Shown here: one piece after another, positions 1-9,115 of the stretch | Layout of the letters: each line of letters begins with the position of its first letter | How positions within the stretch are numbered: position 1 is the first letter of the stretch | Origin: Nonlabens arenilitoris | GTDB lineage: Bacteria; Bacteroidota; Bacteroidia; Flavobacteriales; Flavobacteriaceae | Length of the DNA: 64,000 nt | Assembly: GCF_002954765.1 (NCBI RefSeq) | Contig: NZ_MTPW01000001.1 | Coordinates: 1,191,501-1,255,500 of the forward strand | Reading direction: 5' to 3' | Made by a program: the position numbers and the translations under genes | The notes under the pieces: model-generated | The model's database searches: none | The model's input: the letters and a program-made list of their open reading frames with translations, nothing else | What the model was told of the DNA's origin: nothing

Positions 1-1
1 T

Positions 2-523
2 CAATATGACGGATTAGAACTGGTTATGGAAGGAGCAAATAGACCAGGTCACTTTGATGGAGTGGGAACTATTTTAGAATTCTTATTTCAAAAAGTACAA
101 CCAGATTATGCATATTTTGGTGAGAAAGACTTTCAGCAACTACAAATTGTTAAAAAATTAGTAGAGAAACTACACCTACCCGTTAAAATCATAGGGTGCC
201 CAATAAAGAGAGAAGCACATGGACTAGCCATGAGTTCTCGCAATGAAAGGTTAAGTCCACAAGCCAGAGAAGAAGCTGTTTTCATTATTCAATCTCTAGA
301 AAAAGCCAAAGCTTATTTTAAAAACCACAGTATTAATGACACTGTTGCTATGGTACAAAAGTTGTATGCTAAAAATAAAAATCTAGAATTAGAATATTTC
401 ACTATCGCAAGTGAAGAAACCTTAATTCCTGTAAAACGCAAATACAATAAACACACCTATAGAGCTTTTATAGTTGCGCATTTAGAAGGTGTAAGACTAA
501 TTGATAATATGCGTTTATCATAA
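2..523 (+). CDS. panC: Pantothenate synthetase, C-terminal part (cut by window start)
   Basis: Condenses pantoate and beta-alanine with ATP to make pantothenate, in the cytoplasm, on the route to coenzyme A. The frame is already open at base 2, so the start lies outside the window. Visible family signatures are [15 protein letters not shown] (substrate-binding region), the [11 protein letters not shown] stretch, and MSSRNERLS, the KMSKS-like ATP loop of this class I synthetase-like fold. About 174 residues are present of the usual 280 or so. The next gene is panD, which supplies beta-alanine, so the two form a pantothenate cluster. Confidence 0.95.
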   Translation, partial: QYDGLELVMEGANRPGHFDGVGTILEFLFQKVQPDYAYFGEKDFQQLQIVKKLVEKLHLPVKIIGCPIKREAHGLAMSSRNERLSPQAREEAVFIIQSLEKAKAYFKNHSINDTVAMVQKLYAKNKNLELEYFTIASEETLIPVKRKYNKHTYRAFIVAHLEGVRLIDNMRLS

Positions 524-551
524 TAATGATTTTTTAAATAATTACAAATCG

Positions 552-559
552 TATCTTTG
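552..559 (+). promoter_or_regulatory. Bacteroidota -7 promoter element (TATCTTTG) for panD
   Basis: TATCTTTG matches the TAnnTTTG -7 element of the Bacteroidota primary sigma factor. The panD ATG follows only 4 nt later, so initiation at the usual distance would give a transcript with essentially no leader. No clear -33 TTG was identified. Confidence 0.5.
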
Positions 560-563
560 CAAC

Positions 564-914
564 ATGTTAATTACAGTAGTAAAATCTAAAATTCACCGAG
601 TTAAAGTAACCGGTGCGGACCTAAATTATATAGGCAGTATCACCATTGATGAAGATCTTATGGATGGTGCAAATATTGTTGAAGGTGAAAAAGTTCAAAT
701 CGTTAATAATAATAACGGTAACCGTTTAGAGACCTATGCCATTCCTGGACCGAGAGGTAGCGGAGAAATCACTCTTAATGGAGCAGCAGCAAGAAAAGTT
801 TCTCCTGGTGATGTTCTTATCCTTATCTGTTATGCTCAAATGACGATGGAAGAAGCTCGTGCTTTTAAACCAACACTACTTTTCCCTAATGAAGAGGATA
901 ACACCTTATCATAA
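564..914 (+). CDS. panD: Aspartate 1-decarboxylase
   Basis: Decarboxylates aspartate to beta-alanine for pantothenate synthesis. The ATG at 564 gives 116 residues, the normal length, and starts [15 protein letters not shown] as in the family. An in-frame extension to 501 would run back into panC and is unlikely. The self-cleavage site is visible as Gly24-Ser25 in YIGSITID; cleavage there makes the pyruvoyl cofactor. TAYAIPG-type and [12 protein letters not shown] segments are also typical. It follows panC by 40 bp but has its own promoter-like element. Confidence 0.95.
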   Translation: MLITVVKSKIHRVKVTGADLNYIGSITIDEDLMDGANIVEGEKVQIVNNNNGNRLETYAIPGPRGSGEITLNGAAARKVSPGDVLILICYAQMTMEEARAFKPTLLFPNEEDNTLS

Positions 915-920
915 ATCAGC

Positions 921-1904
921 TTGAAAAAAGCATCCCTCAAAACATTAAAAATATTACTACCGCTCGCGTTAGGAATATTTTTAATTTACATCTCTTACAC
1001 ACAATTTACTGAAAATCAAATCAATGAGATAAAATCTTATTTGATTGATGCAAACTACAGCTGGATTGTTCTAGGAGTTATACTAGCATTTTTAAGTCAT
1101 CTTTCTAGAGCATGGCGATGGAACTATATGCTTAAAGCAATAGGACATCAACCAGCTTTTCTTACTAATGTCATGGCTATTGGCACAGGCTATGCTATGA
1201 ATTTAATAATACCTCGCAGTGGTGAAGTCGCTCGTGCTGTTGTTGTAAATCGAGTAAATAACGTACCAGTAGATAAAGCTATAGGTACCATAATAGCAGA
1301 GCGTGTTCTCGATTTTATTATTCTTTTAATCATCACAGCTACCGCATTGTTAGTGTCAGGCACTGTTATTATTGACTTCTTTAAAGAACGTTTAAACACC
1401 GCTTTCGCGAAAGCGGGTTCTTCAACAATTCTTATCTATGGAATAATTGCTTTAATCTTTACCATCATTGTAGTTGTATTATTTAGATACATAAAACCAT
1501 TTCAAAAACTAAAAAACTTTATCAGCGGTCTTAAAGATGGATTTAATACAATATGGACCATGCAGCAAAAATGGCTTTACCTGGCTCACACATTATTTAT
1601 ATGGACCATGTATTTATTAATGTTTTACGTTAGCATCTTTGCGCTTCCAGACACGGCTTCTATTCCAGTAAGTGGTATTTTAAGTGCATTTGTAGCAGGC
1701 AGTTTTGCTGTTGCCTTTACAAACGGTGGTTTTGGCGCTTATCCCTACTTTATAGCACAAGTCCTTCTGCTCTTTGGAGTAGCAGAAACCTTAGGAACGT
1801 CACTAGGCTGGATCCTGTGGACCTCACAAACAGCACTAGTTCTTATTTATGGCCTCGTTTCATTTGTAATGCTTTCTATAAAAAATAGTGTTTCGGCTAA
1901 ATAA
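921..1904 (+). CDS. Lysylphosphatidylglycerol synthase TM-domain (flippase-like) membrane protein
   Basis: Polytopic inner-membrane protein of 327 residues with about eight hydrophobic segments. It resembles the UPF0104 / LPG_synthase_TM group, the membrane part of MprF-like proteins, without any aminoacyl-transferase domain. Typical stretches are SHLSRAWRWNYML, NLIIPRSGEVARAVVVNR and AERVLDFIILL. The start is TTG at 921, 7 nt after the panD stop, so it is probably co-transcribed. A copy of the 16-bp palindrome at 1400 is read as AFAKA in a loop between membrane segments. Lipid or lipid-linked substrate movement is the family-level guess; the substrate is unknown. Confidence 0.8.
   Translation: MKKASLKTLKILLPLALGIFLIYISYTQFTENQINEIKSYLIDANYSWIVLGVILAFLSHLSRAWRWNYMLKAIGHQPAFLTNVMAIGTGYAMNLIIPRSGEVARAVVVNRVNNVPVDKAIGTIIAERVLDFIILLIITATALLVSGTVIIDFFKERLNTAFAKAGSSTILIYGIIALIFTIIVVVLFRYIKPFQKLKNFISGLKDGFNTIWTMQQKWLYLAHTLFIWTMYLLMFYVSIFALPDTASIPVSGILSAFVAGSFAVAFTNGGFGAYPYFIAQVLLLFGVAETLGTSLGWILWTSQTALVLIYGLVSFVMLSIKNSVSAK
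1400..1417. repeat. Iterated palindrome, copy 1
   Basis: CCGCTTTCGCGAAAGCGG is an extended form of the 16-bp palindrome found 13 times in the window. It lies in the flippase-like membrane gene and is read as Ala-Phe-Ala-Lys-Ala. Confidence 0.9.
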
Positions 1905-1934
1905 TTGTAAATTCCGTTCCAAAATTTTCTTACA

Positions 1935-3101
1935 ATGAAACATTTTATAGCTTTCATCATATTGCTATTTACCTGCAATACTCTATTCTCACAAGCTTTT
2001 TATAGAGCATATCCTAGCGAAGTGTTAGGTACAGAACGTAATATAAAAGTGCTCAAACCGCGCAATTATGCTGAGAATCCCGAAAAAACATATCCATTAA
2101 TAGTTGTTCTTGATGGCGATTATCTTTTTGAACCAGTAGCAGGTAATGTTGATTACCTTTCTTATTGGGATCAAATGCCTGAAAGTTTTGTCTTAGGAAT
2201 TAACCAGCGTAAAAGTCGATATGATGAAACCGCAATCAATCGTGAAAGCGGCTTGCCAGAATCACAAAGTACAGACTTTATGGACTTTATCATGGAGGTC
2301 GTGGCAACTATGAAAGAAGAATATCGTATCGCACCATTTACAGTAATTATAGGTAAAGATGTTACCGCAAATCTAGCTACCTATTTTTTAATGCGCAAAA
2401 AAGTTGCTTTTGACGCTTACCTCAATATAGACCCAGATTACTCAACATTAATAACAGATAATTTGGTGAGTAAAATTTCACAATTAGAAAGCTATAATTA
2501 CTACTATGTTGCCACACCAGAAAAGCTAAGCACAACTGATAATATGTTTACCACACAAGTGGACTCATTGCTAGAAAACCGTAAAAACGTGCATTTGCTA
2601 TATGAGAAAATAGAAGGCGTTGATAAATATGGACTAGGCGCACATGCCATACCACGAGGACTAAATTATATTTTTGAAGAGTATAAACTTATCGATGAAG
2701 ACGCCTTAGTAAATACAGCGGTAGCAGATAACATGGCTAAAGAAGGTAAAGAAACAAATGACGTCGCAAACGCAATAGAAACACTAATTAAAAAATACAA
2801 ATACATAAAAGAAGTTTATGGTATCGACATGAGAGTCAGACTAATAGATATCGTAACTGTAGCAGAGCATCTTATAGACAACAAGAAGTACGATGAACTA
2901 ATTGATGTTGCTGATCTTGCTATGAAAGAATACCCAGAAAAACTTTACGGCCGTTTTATTGAAGGAATAGGTTATGAAGGCATAGGTAGACCAGAGCGCG
3001 CTATAAAATCATATAATGCAGCATATGCATTAGAACCTGCCGTAGGAATTACAAAAGATGATGTGTTAGACAAAGTAGAAATGCTTCAGGAAAAAAAATA
3101 A
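1935..3101 (+). CDS. Secreted esterase-fold protein (alpha/beta hydrolase, probably catalytically inactive)
   Basis: 388 residues with a signal peptide (MKHFIAFIILLFTCNTLFSQ). The N-terminal two thirds match the putative esterase family (IroE/Fes-like): YPLIVVLDGDYLFEP and FVLGINQ are typical strands. At the nucleophile elbow, where GHSxGG is expected, the sequence reads FTVIIGKDVTANLA, so the serine is replaced by aspartate and the glycines are gone. The C-terminal ~100 residues are helical and TPR-like (YGRFIEGIGYEGIGRPERAIKS). It ends directly against radA: TAA is followed at once by ATG. A binding or scaffold role is more likely than ester hydrolysis, but this is inference. Confidence 0.65.
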   Translation: MKHFIAFIILLFTCNTLFSQAFYRAYPSEVLGTERNIKVLKPRNYAENPEKTYPLIVVLDGDYLFEPVAGNVDYLSYWDQMPESFVLGINQRKSRYDETAINRESGLPESQSTDFMDFIMEVVATMKEEYRIAPFTVIIGKDVTANLATYFLMRKKVAFDAYLNIDPDYSTLITDNLVSKISQLESYNYYYVATPEKLSTTDNMFTTQVDSLLENRKNVHLLYEKIEGVDKYGLGAHAIPRGLNYIFEEYKLIDEDALVNTAVADNMAKEGKETNDVANAIETLIKKYKYIKEVYGIDMRVRLIDIVTVAEHLIDNKKYDELIDVADLAMKEYPEKLYGRFIEGIGYEGIGRPERAIKSYNAAYALEPAVGITKDDVLDKVEMLQEKK

Positions 3102-4469
3102 ATGGCCAAAGTAAAAACAACATGGTTTTGTCAGAATTGTGGCGCTCAACACGCTCGCTGGCAAGGACAATGTACCACGTGTAAAGAATGGAACACACTG
3201 GTTGAAGAAGTAGTTCAAAAAGAAAAGAAACCTACTTGGGATGCTGCTAGTGGAGATACGCTTTCGCGAAAGCGTGCTCCACAACCACAACTTATTTCTC
3301 AAATAGATGTCACTGAAACGCCACGTTTAGACACAACAAATGCTGAATTTAATAGAGTATTAGGTGGTGGACTAGTGCCTGGATCTGTAACCTTATTAGG
3401 CGGTGAACCAGGAATAGGTAAATCAACTTTACTACTTCAAGTTTGCCTTAATTTACCTTATAAGACGCTGTATGTAAGTGGTGAAGAAAGTGCACAACAA
3501 ATCAAGATGAGAGCAGATCGTATTAAACAAAATGCGACCAATTGTTATATTCTTACAGAGACAAAGACTCAGAATATATTCCGTCAGATTACAGAGATGG
3601 AACCTGAGGTACTTATTATAGATTCTATACAGACTTTACAAACTGAAATTATAGAAAGCACCGCAGGTAGCGTTTCTCAAATAAGAGAATGTACGAGCGA
3701 GCTTATAAAATTTGCCAAAGAGACCAATACTCCAGTGCTACTCATAGGTCATATTACTAAAGATGGTAACATTGCTGGCCCTAAAATACTGGAACATATG
3801 GTAGATAGTGTTCTACAATTTGAAGGCGATCGCAATCATACGTATAGAATATTGAGAGCTTTAAAAAACCGTTTTGGTAGTACACATGAAATAGGTATTT
3901 ATGAAATGTTAGGCCATGGATTACGTGAAGTAATCAATCCTAGTGAAATATTAATCTCTCAACGCGGTACAAGTTTAAGTGGTACAGCAATCGCTGCTAC
4001 CATGGAAGGTATGCGTCCTTTAATGATAGAAGTTCAAGCATTAGTTAGTACCGCAGTATATGGAACACCTCAACGCAGTGCTACAGGATATAACTTAAAG
4101 CGTCTCAACATGATTCTAGCCGTATTAGAAAAAAGAGCTGGTTTTAAACTAGGTCAAAAAGACGTTTTCTTAAATATCACTGGTGGAATCACTGTTGATG
4201 ATCCAGCAATTGATCTAGCTGTAGTAGCCGCAATTCTTTCATCTAATTTTGATATTGAACTTTCTTCACAACATTGCTTCAGTGCAGAGGTAGGTCTAGG
4301 TGGCGAGATAAGACCGGTTTCACGAATGGAACAGCGTGTTAATGAAGCCTCAAAACTAGGCTTTGAAAAAGTTTTTATCGCTCCAGCAAAGCAAAAATTT
4401 AAAGATGTAGGCACTGATGTTCAAGCCTTTTCAAAAATTGAAGATTTAGTTAAATATTTATTTTCATAG
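3102..4469 (+). CDS. radA: DNA repair protein RadA
   Basis: RecA-like branch-migration ATPase used in recombinational repair and transformation. It has an N-terminal zinc finger (Cys10, Cys13, Cys24, Cys27), a Walker A motif GGEPGIGKST near residue 100, the RadA-specific KNRFG motif, and a C-terminal Lon-like domain (GGITVDDPAIDLAVVAA, FSAEVGLGGEIRPV). The length of 455 is normal. The palindrome at 3259 sits in the linker between zinc finger and ATPase and is read there as Leu-Ser-Arg-Lys-Arg. Confidence 0.96.
   Translation: MAKVKTTWFCQNCGAQHARWQGQCTTCKEWNTLVEEVVQKEKKPTWDAASGDTLSRKRAPQPQLISQIDVTETPRLDTTNAEFNRVLGGGLVPGSVTLLGGEPGIGKSTLLLQVCLNLPYKTLYVSGEESAQQIKMRADRIKQNATNCYILTETKTQNIFRQITEMEPEVLIIDSIQTLQTEIIESTAGSVSQIRECTSELIKFAKETNTPVLLIGHITKDGNIAGPKILEHMVDSVLQFEGDRNHTYRILRALKNRFGSTHEIGIYEMLGHGLREVINPSEILISQRGTSLSGTAIAATMEGMRPLMIEVQALVSTAVYGTPQRSATGYNLKRLNMILAVLEKRAGFKLGQKDVFLNITGGITVDDPAIDLAVVAAILSSNFDIELSSQHCFSAEVGLGGEIRPVSRMEQRVNEASKLGFEKVFIAPAKQKFKDVGTDVQAFSKIEDLVKYLFS
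3259..3274. repeat. Iterated palindrome, copy 2
   Basis: CGCTTTCGCGAAAGCG inside radA, in the linker between zinc finger and ATPase core. It is read in a different frame from most coding copies (Leu-Ser-Arg-Lys-Arg). Confidence 0.9.
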
Positions 4470-4483
4470 TTAATTATAAGTAT

Positions 4484-5017
4484 ATGTTTTTAAGAATATT
4501 ATGTTTAATCGCACTAGTCAGTTTTGCATCTTGTAAATCTGCCGATAAGGATGTTGAAACAGTAAAAACAACCGAGGTTGACAAAACTGATAACGATATT
4601 TTACATCTTGAGTCACCTGATGGTACTTACACTAACCTTGCAGCATTACTAAAAGAACATAAGGGAAAAGTAGTTTATGTAGACTATTGGGCTAGCTGGT
4701 GTAAACCATGTCGCGTCATGATGCCGGCATCTGCAAAATTAAAAGAGCGCTATAAAGGTAAAGATGTCGTATTTCTTTACATATCTATTGATACAAAAAG
4801 AAATGCCTGGGAAAAGGCAAATCTAGAAGAAGGATTTACTGAGCATAGTTACATTGCAACTAATTATCCTAAAGCAAAGATTTTTCAGCTTAGAAACGTA
4901 AGTAGTATTCCTAGATACATGTTATATGATAAGAACGGCCGCATGATTGATGATAATGCGATGCGACCAGTACAACCTGACCTTATAACCGCAATAGACG
5001 GTTTACTATCTTTATAG
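4484..5017 (+). CDS. TlpA/ResA-like thioredoxin-fold lipoprotein
   Basis: 177 residues. An N-terminal lipoprotein signal ends in FASC (Cys18), placing it in the periplasm or on a membrane. The thioredoxin fold shows YWASWCKPCRVMMP with the CxxC active site and a later cis-proline in VSSIPRYMLYD. Family members reduce or isomerise disulfides, or feed cytochrome c maturation; the partner is not evident here. It follows radA by 14 bp and is followed by an M23 peptidase after 1 bp, so it is probably in one transcript. Confidence 0.85.
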   Translation: MFLRILCLIALVSFASCKSADKDVETVKTTEVDKTDNDILHLESPDGTYTNLAALLKEHKGKVVYVDYWASWCKPCRVMMPASAKLKERYKGKDVVFLYISIDTKRNAWEKANLEEGFTEHSYIATNYPKAKIFQLRNVSSIPRYMLYDKNGRMIDDNAMRPVQPDLITAIDGLLSL

Positions 5018-5018
5018 A

Positions 5019-6137
5019 TTGCAGTTCATTAAAAAATACTGGCTTTCTACAAGTATCCTTATTACTATAATTGGTTTATTGATTACTTATGCAGTAAAAC
5101 CATCATTATTTGATTTTATACTTAAACCTTCACAACGTACTATTTACGAGCGCAATTTTAAAGACAGCCCAGAGAAACTATTGCGCTGGAATAATCTGTT
5201 ATCTAATGCCGTAAAAGATCAAGTCGTTGTAAATAATTCCATAGCAGAGCAAGTTGTAACTTCTAATGAGAAACCATTTACTGCAGGCTACCTAATTAAT
5301 CTAAAACTAGGTGAAGTATTAATGAGTACAGTCGACTTACAAGATTCATGGATACTTGAAGCTAGAAACCTAAGTGGCGATTTACTTCAAGATGCTCAGT
5401 TAAAAAACAATGCTCTAGTTTTAAATTATACTCCAAATAAGGATATCAAAATAAGAGTCATTCTTCAGGCTAAACTTGAAACAGAATCCCAGACTGAATT
5501 TAAAATTTATACTGCACCACAATATGATTTTCCAGTAGCAGGAAAAGGTAATAGTGCTATACAAAGTTTTTGGGGCGCTTCAAGAGGTGGAGGAAGTCGC
5601 AAACATGAAGGAAATGATGTGTTTGCACCTAAAGGTCATCCAGTAGTTGCTATAACTTATGGAACCGTTTCCAGTATAAGAAATCGCGGATTAGGTGGTA
5701 AACAGGTTTGGGTGAAAGATTATGATAATGGTTATTTACACTATTATGCTCACCTAGACGATTGGATAGTAAAAGAAGGCGACATGGTCTGGTCTGGCGA
5801 CACACTAGGATATGTAGGTAATACAGGAAATGCAAAAAACACACCACCACACCTACATTTTGGAATTTATAAAAATGGTAGTGCTGTAGATCCAAAACCT
5901 TTCATTTGGAGAACTCAAGTTCCAGAAAACACGATTACCTTACCTCAACTCATCAATCCACGTGCAAACGGTTTTGCAGCAAATCTACGTACTGAACCTT
6001 CAAGCTCTAGTGACATTCTTCAAGATGTAAAAACAGCACCTGTAACCATAATAGGTAATACTGGAAACTGGTATCATGTTAGAACCTCAGCCGGTTTGAG
6101 TGGCTATATGCATAAAAGTGTTTTAGTAGAAAAGTAA
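5019..6137 (+). CDS. M23 metallopeptidase with C-terminal SH3 domain
   Basis: Cell-wall endopeptidase candidate, 372 residues with an N-terminal membrane anchor (about residues 6-26). The LytM/M23 catalytic set is complete: HEGNDVF (His and Asp), the YYAHLD histidine, and HLHFG. The last ~60 residues look like a bacterial SH3 domain (NLRTEPSSSSDIL, GLSGYMHKSVL) that would bind peptidoglycan. The start is TTG at 5019, directly after the upstream stop. It converges on the next gene with no gap, so a terminator must lie inside coding sequence if there is one. Confidence 0.85.
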   Translation: MQFIKKYWLSTSILITIIGLLITYAVKPSLFDFILKPSQRTIYERNFKDSPEKLLRWNNLLSNAVKDQVVVNNSIAEQVVTSNEKPFTAGYLINLKLGEVLMSTVDLQDSWILEARNLSGDLLQDAQLKNNALVLNYTPNKDIKIRVILQAKLETESQTEFKIYTAPQYDFPVAGKGNSAIQSFWGASRGGGSRKHEGNDVFAPKGHPVVAITYGTVSSIRNRGLGGKQVWVKDYDNGYLHYYAHLDDWIVKEGDMVWSGDTLGYVGNTGNAKNTPPHLHFGIYKNGSAVDPKPFIWRTQVPENTITLPQLINPRANGFAANLRTEPSSSSDILQDVKTAPVTIIGNTGNWYHVRTSAGLSGYMHKSVLVEK

Positions 6138-7595
6138 CTACAGATTAGTCAACTCTAGTGTTACCTCATATAATGGTCTGGACTGCATCTTTGCCTTAAG
6201 CCATGCATAGAAACTCATAACAAAAATATCTTCTCTGTCTGCTCCTATCCAGTCAAATGATTTTTCAACCTTGTTATAGAAAGCTTCAGTGGTAACTTGA
6301 TGAGGTGCGTCGTAGTATAAACGCAATAATTTGAGATAAGAAAGCACTCGCACTTCATCTTTATCTTTTAAACGTTTGCGATAACGCTTATTAAAACTAT
6401 GAATCCTAGACTCAACTAGATCTGGTTGATTACGCTCTATTAATATTAGAATTTCAATAATATTGCGTTTAACAACCCAATTAAAACCTATACGTTTTTC
6501 ATAGTAATCATCACTATGTGATAAATCACGCATGATTTTACTGCACTGCTTATAATTCTTATTTTGAAAATGAGCCATTACCGATGTTAGTTCGCTTTCT
6601 ACAGTCGGGTAATTGATATGACTCAACGTTTTAATACCGTTCAATAGTTCACCTGTATAAATTTCTATTAATGCCTTTAAATGATGGTAGTCATCACCCA
6701 TTATTTTCATGTATTTCCCGTTCTCTAGATTTAACTGCGACCACATTAAACGTAAAAATTCTCGTGCTTTATCAAAGTTTTTGTTTCTAAAATAGGTCAT
6801 ACTCATCAACTTTAAAATAGCTATGTGATAATACAAATGACGAGTGGCAAGCTCTTTTTTAGTATTTACAATATGGTAGGCCTCTTCCATAAAGTGTGCT
6901 GCGCTGTAATAGTCATTTTTTATAGTAGCTGCCTCTACCGCAATAGTCATTAAAGTATATAAAGACTTAAACCCAAAAGCAGCATTTAGCTTAATTCCAT
7001 AGGTTTTTAAATGACGATCTATCACTTCTTCTACATCTTTATCACCAGTCTGTAAATCTTCTTTTATAAATGCATAGGCAGTCATTAAATCCGCCTCTGC
7101 GAGCTGGTTTTTCAAGTTGCTCTGGTACTCTTTTACCACTAGATCTAACTGGACTGATGGGTTCTTATGAGCATGTTGTAATAAGGTGTGATACATTTCA
7201 TTAAGTAACGCATACAACTCAAGTTTACGGGCCTTTTGAATTGCCTTTTTTAGAATTTTAAACCCTAATTTATGGAGACCTTTTTCAAAAAATATTCTTG
7301 AAGCTAGTAGATTTTTTAAAAGTTGCATCTCTTCATCGCTTTCTGTTTCTAAACCGTGCGACGCAGTAAAGTCAATCAGATTGTCACGCAATCTTTTAGT
7401 TAATGCATAGAGTGCGTTGTGATTCTCCTCACCATATAATCGGTTTGCCAGATCAGTAGTCACGCCATTTTCTATAAGCTGAAAAAGCTTGATGTTTTTA
7501 ACGTCAGACCTTTTGTTTCTCGCTTTCGCGAAAGCGTAGAAAGCCAACCTTTCTTCACCAGTCATATTATTAATTAGTAAAATAAGCTCTTTCAT
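6138..7595 (-). CDS. Helical-repeat protein of unknown function
   Basis: 485 residues, rich in Leu, Lys, Tyr and predicted helices, with the look of a TPR-like solenoid (for example FKILKKAIQKARKLELYALL). No signal peptide and no catalytic motif was recognised, so it is probably cytoplasmic. The palindrome at 7521 encodes Ala-Phe-Ala-Lys-Ala near residues 21-25. The gene is monocistronic: convergent with the M23 gene and divergent from the next. I do not recognise the family. Confidence 0.7.
   Translation of the reverse strand: MKELILLINNMTGEERLAFYAFAKARNKRSDVKNIKLFQLIENGVTTDLANRLYGEENHNALYALTKRLRDNLIDFTASHGLETESDEEMQLLKNLLASRIFFEKGLHKLGFKILKKAIQKARKLELYALLNEMYHTLLQHAHKNPSVQLDLVVKEYQSNLKNQLAEADLMTAYAFIKEDLQTGDKDVEEVIDRHLKTYGIKLNAAFGFKSLYTLMTIAVEAATIKNDYYSAAHFMEEAYHIVNTKKELATRHLYYHIAILKLMSMTYFRNKNFDKAREFLRLMWSQLNLENGKYMKIMGDDYHHLKALIEIYTGELLNGIKTLSHINYPTVESELTSVMAHFQNKNYKQCSKIMRDLSHSDDYYEKRIGFNWVVKRNIIEILILIERNQPDLVESRIHSFNKRYRKRLKDKDEVRVLSYLKLLRLYYDAPHQVTTEAFYNKVEKSFDWIGADREDIFVMSFYAWLKAKMQSRPLYEVTLELTNL
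7521..7536. repeat. Iterated palindrome, copy 3
   Basis: CGCTTTCGCGAAAGCG within the N-terminal coding part of the helical-repeat gene. It is read on the minus strand as Ala-Phe-Ala-Lys-Ala. Confidence 0.9.
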
Positions 7596-7689
7596 ATCAT
7601 AAGATTCTACCTGTTCAATATAGGTTTATTAAAGTAATCAATCAAAATTTATACATTCTTAATCATAAGAAATTTTAATATAAAGTCTC

Positions 7690-7718
7690 TTGTCATTTGA
7701 ATATGTGCCGCACATTTG
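7690..7718 (+). promoter_or_regulatory. Possible promoter for the yiaA-like gene
   Basis: TTG at 7690-7692, then 18 nt, then CACATTTG at 7711-7718. This is one base off the TAnnTTTG -7 consensus. It lies about 30 nt before the ATG at 7747. Confidence 0.3.
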
Positions 7719-7746
7719 TACCATCAAAACAAACAAAACAATTAAT

Positions 7747-8207
7747 ATGGAACATCAAACATTTAATCCAGTAAACGTAAAGACTGAAAAGAAAAAAAAG
7801 AAGCTTTTAATGGTAAACCTACACCAGCATTTATTGCTGCATCGTGGAGCGCACTGCTCATAGGAATGGTATCTTACTGTATAGGATTATGGAATGCTGA
7901 TATGCTACTTAATGAGAAAGGCTATTATTTTGTCATCTTACTCTTCGGTCTATTCTCTGTCATATCAGTGCAAAAGGCTGTTAGAGATAAGCAAGAAGGC
8001 GTGGCTGTAACAGATATGTATTATGGAATTGCATGGTTTGTAACCATAGCCTCGTTAGTATTGCTAGTCATAGGATTATGGAACGCTGACCTGCTTTTAA
8101 GCGAGAAAGGTTTTTACGGGATGTCATTTGCGCTTAGTTTATTTGCTGCCATTGCGGTACAAAAAAACACGAGAGATGTAAAGTTTATTGATGATCAGGA
8201 AAAATAG
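7747..8207 (+). CDS. yiaA: YiaA/YiaB-family inner membrane protein, with an apparent -1 frameshift in an A8 run
   Basis: The frame from ATG 7747 reads [15 protein letters not shown] and then ends early at a TAG (7859). After the A8 run at 7792-7799 the -1 frame continues [17 protein letters not shown] and stays open to 8207. Together they give a typical YiaA protein of about 153 residues: two repeats of a two-helix unit, each with IGLWNAD(M/L)LL(N/S)EKG and (S/A)VQK..RD. The shift site is A AAA AAG in the upstream frame, a classic -1 slippery heptamer. A one-base deletion in the run explains it equally well. Function of the family is unknown. A shorter start at the in-frame ATG 7866 would lose the first helix. 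Confidence 0.75.
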
Positions 8208-8212
8208 AAACT

Positions 8213-8530
8213 ATGAAATGGTTCGTTCACAGAAAAGGTTATTTAGTAGTGTTAGGATTACTAGCTATAAGTCCTATTATATTCTTAATCTTAAGTTCTT
8301 TAGTATGTAATTCTTGGAAGATATTAAATGTGGTAGATGACACTATAGCAATATCCATACTAATTGGTCAAATCATTATAGGAATTATATGCTTTGCTCT
8401 TTCCCTATTTGAGTTGAGGAAAAACAAGACAGAATACCTGACCAATAAAATAGTGGGAACTGTTTTAGGTGCATCAATATTGCTTCCGTATCTAACGATA
8501 TTTATATTAATAGCCACAATAATTAACTAG
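8213..8530 (+). CDS. Small membrane protein, unknown function
   Basis: 105 residues with three hydrophobic segments (about residues 10-32, 44-66 and 79-103). The ATG lies 5 nt after the stop of the yiaA-like gene, so the two are co-transcribed. No family recognised. A strong palindromic terminator follows immediately. Confidence 0.6.
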   Translation: MKWFVHRKGYLVVLGLLAISPIIFLILSSLVCNSWKILNVVDDTIAISILIGQIIIGIICFALSLFELRKNKTEYLTNKIVGTVLGASILLPYLTIFILIATIIN

Positions 8531-8566
8531 CAAAACAGGCTGTTACAATTGTAACAGCCTGTTTTG
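8531..8566. terminator. Bidirectional terminator, perfect 36-bp palindrome
   Basis: An 18-bp arm starting CAAAACAGGCTGTTACAA is followed at once by its exact complement. It lies between convergent genes, with A-rich and T-rich outer ends, so it can serve both strands. Confidence 0.85.
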
Positions 8567-8604
8567 ATGTTTGGGAAACGGCCTTTTGAAAAAGAGGTTG
8601 TTTT

Positions 8605-9051
8605 TTAATACATGTAATTTATGGTCGTTAATGAGGTACTAGAATTATTAAAATTCAACTGGACTTCGTTTCCTGAAACTTGTAAACTGGAAATATCAAA
8701 AGTAAAACTCTTCTCAAATACTGCGGCACACAGCTCTGTATTTGTAAATTCGAGAACTAGATTTCTTTCTGGTGGACTAGAAAAAGAGACCACATCAGAA
8801 TCTACAAGATCTAGTGTCCATGACGATCCATCACATCCACTACCACTAATTATTATGGTTAAACAATCACCTGAAAGTGATAATCCTGTAATAGACACAT
8901 TTTCATTAAGGTTACCGTATCTACTGGCATCTATAATCACGTCTGGTGCATTAATACAAACCTGCTGATTAGTATTAATATCTTCATCACCTACATCGCA
9001 TGACAACAAAGTCACACATAAAATTAAAAGTATTGTATTTATTGATTTCAT
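8605..9051 (-). CDS. Small secreted lipoprotein, unknown function
   Basis: The start at 9051 (MKSINTILLILCVTLLSC) gives a clean lipoprotein signal with lipid Cys18; an upstream in-frame Met at 9078 would spoil the signal. The mature part, about 131 residues, is beta-rich with several Cys (CINAPDV, GDCLTII, GSGCDGSSW, ELCAAVF) and looks like a small beta-sandwich. It resembles in style the lipoprotein at 58942, but no clear homology was established. Monocistronic, facing the 36-bp terminator. Confidence 0.6.
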   Translation of the reverse strand: MKSINTILLILCVTLLSCDVGDEDINTNQQVCINAPDVIIDASRYGNLNENVSITGLSLSGDCLTIIISGSGCDGSSWTLDLVDSDVVSFSSPPERNLVLEFTNTELCAAVFEKSFTFDISSLQVSGNEVQLNFNNSSTSLTTINYMY

Positions 9052-9115
9052 AATATTGCTTTTAAAGTAGATGCTCATTACTTTAAAAGGTTGCGTTTAT
9101 TACTTACAATCTATT

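Noticed and set aside
8621..8968. Plus-strand open frame opposite the 8605 lipoprotein
   Set aside because: Antisense shadow; the minus strand has a clean lipoprotein signal.
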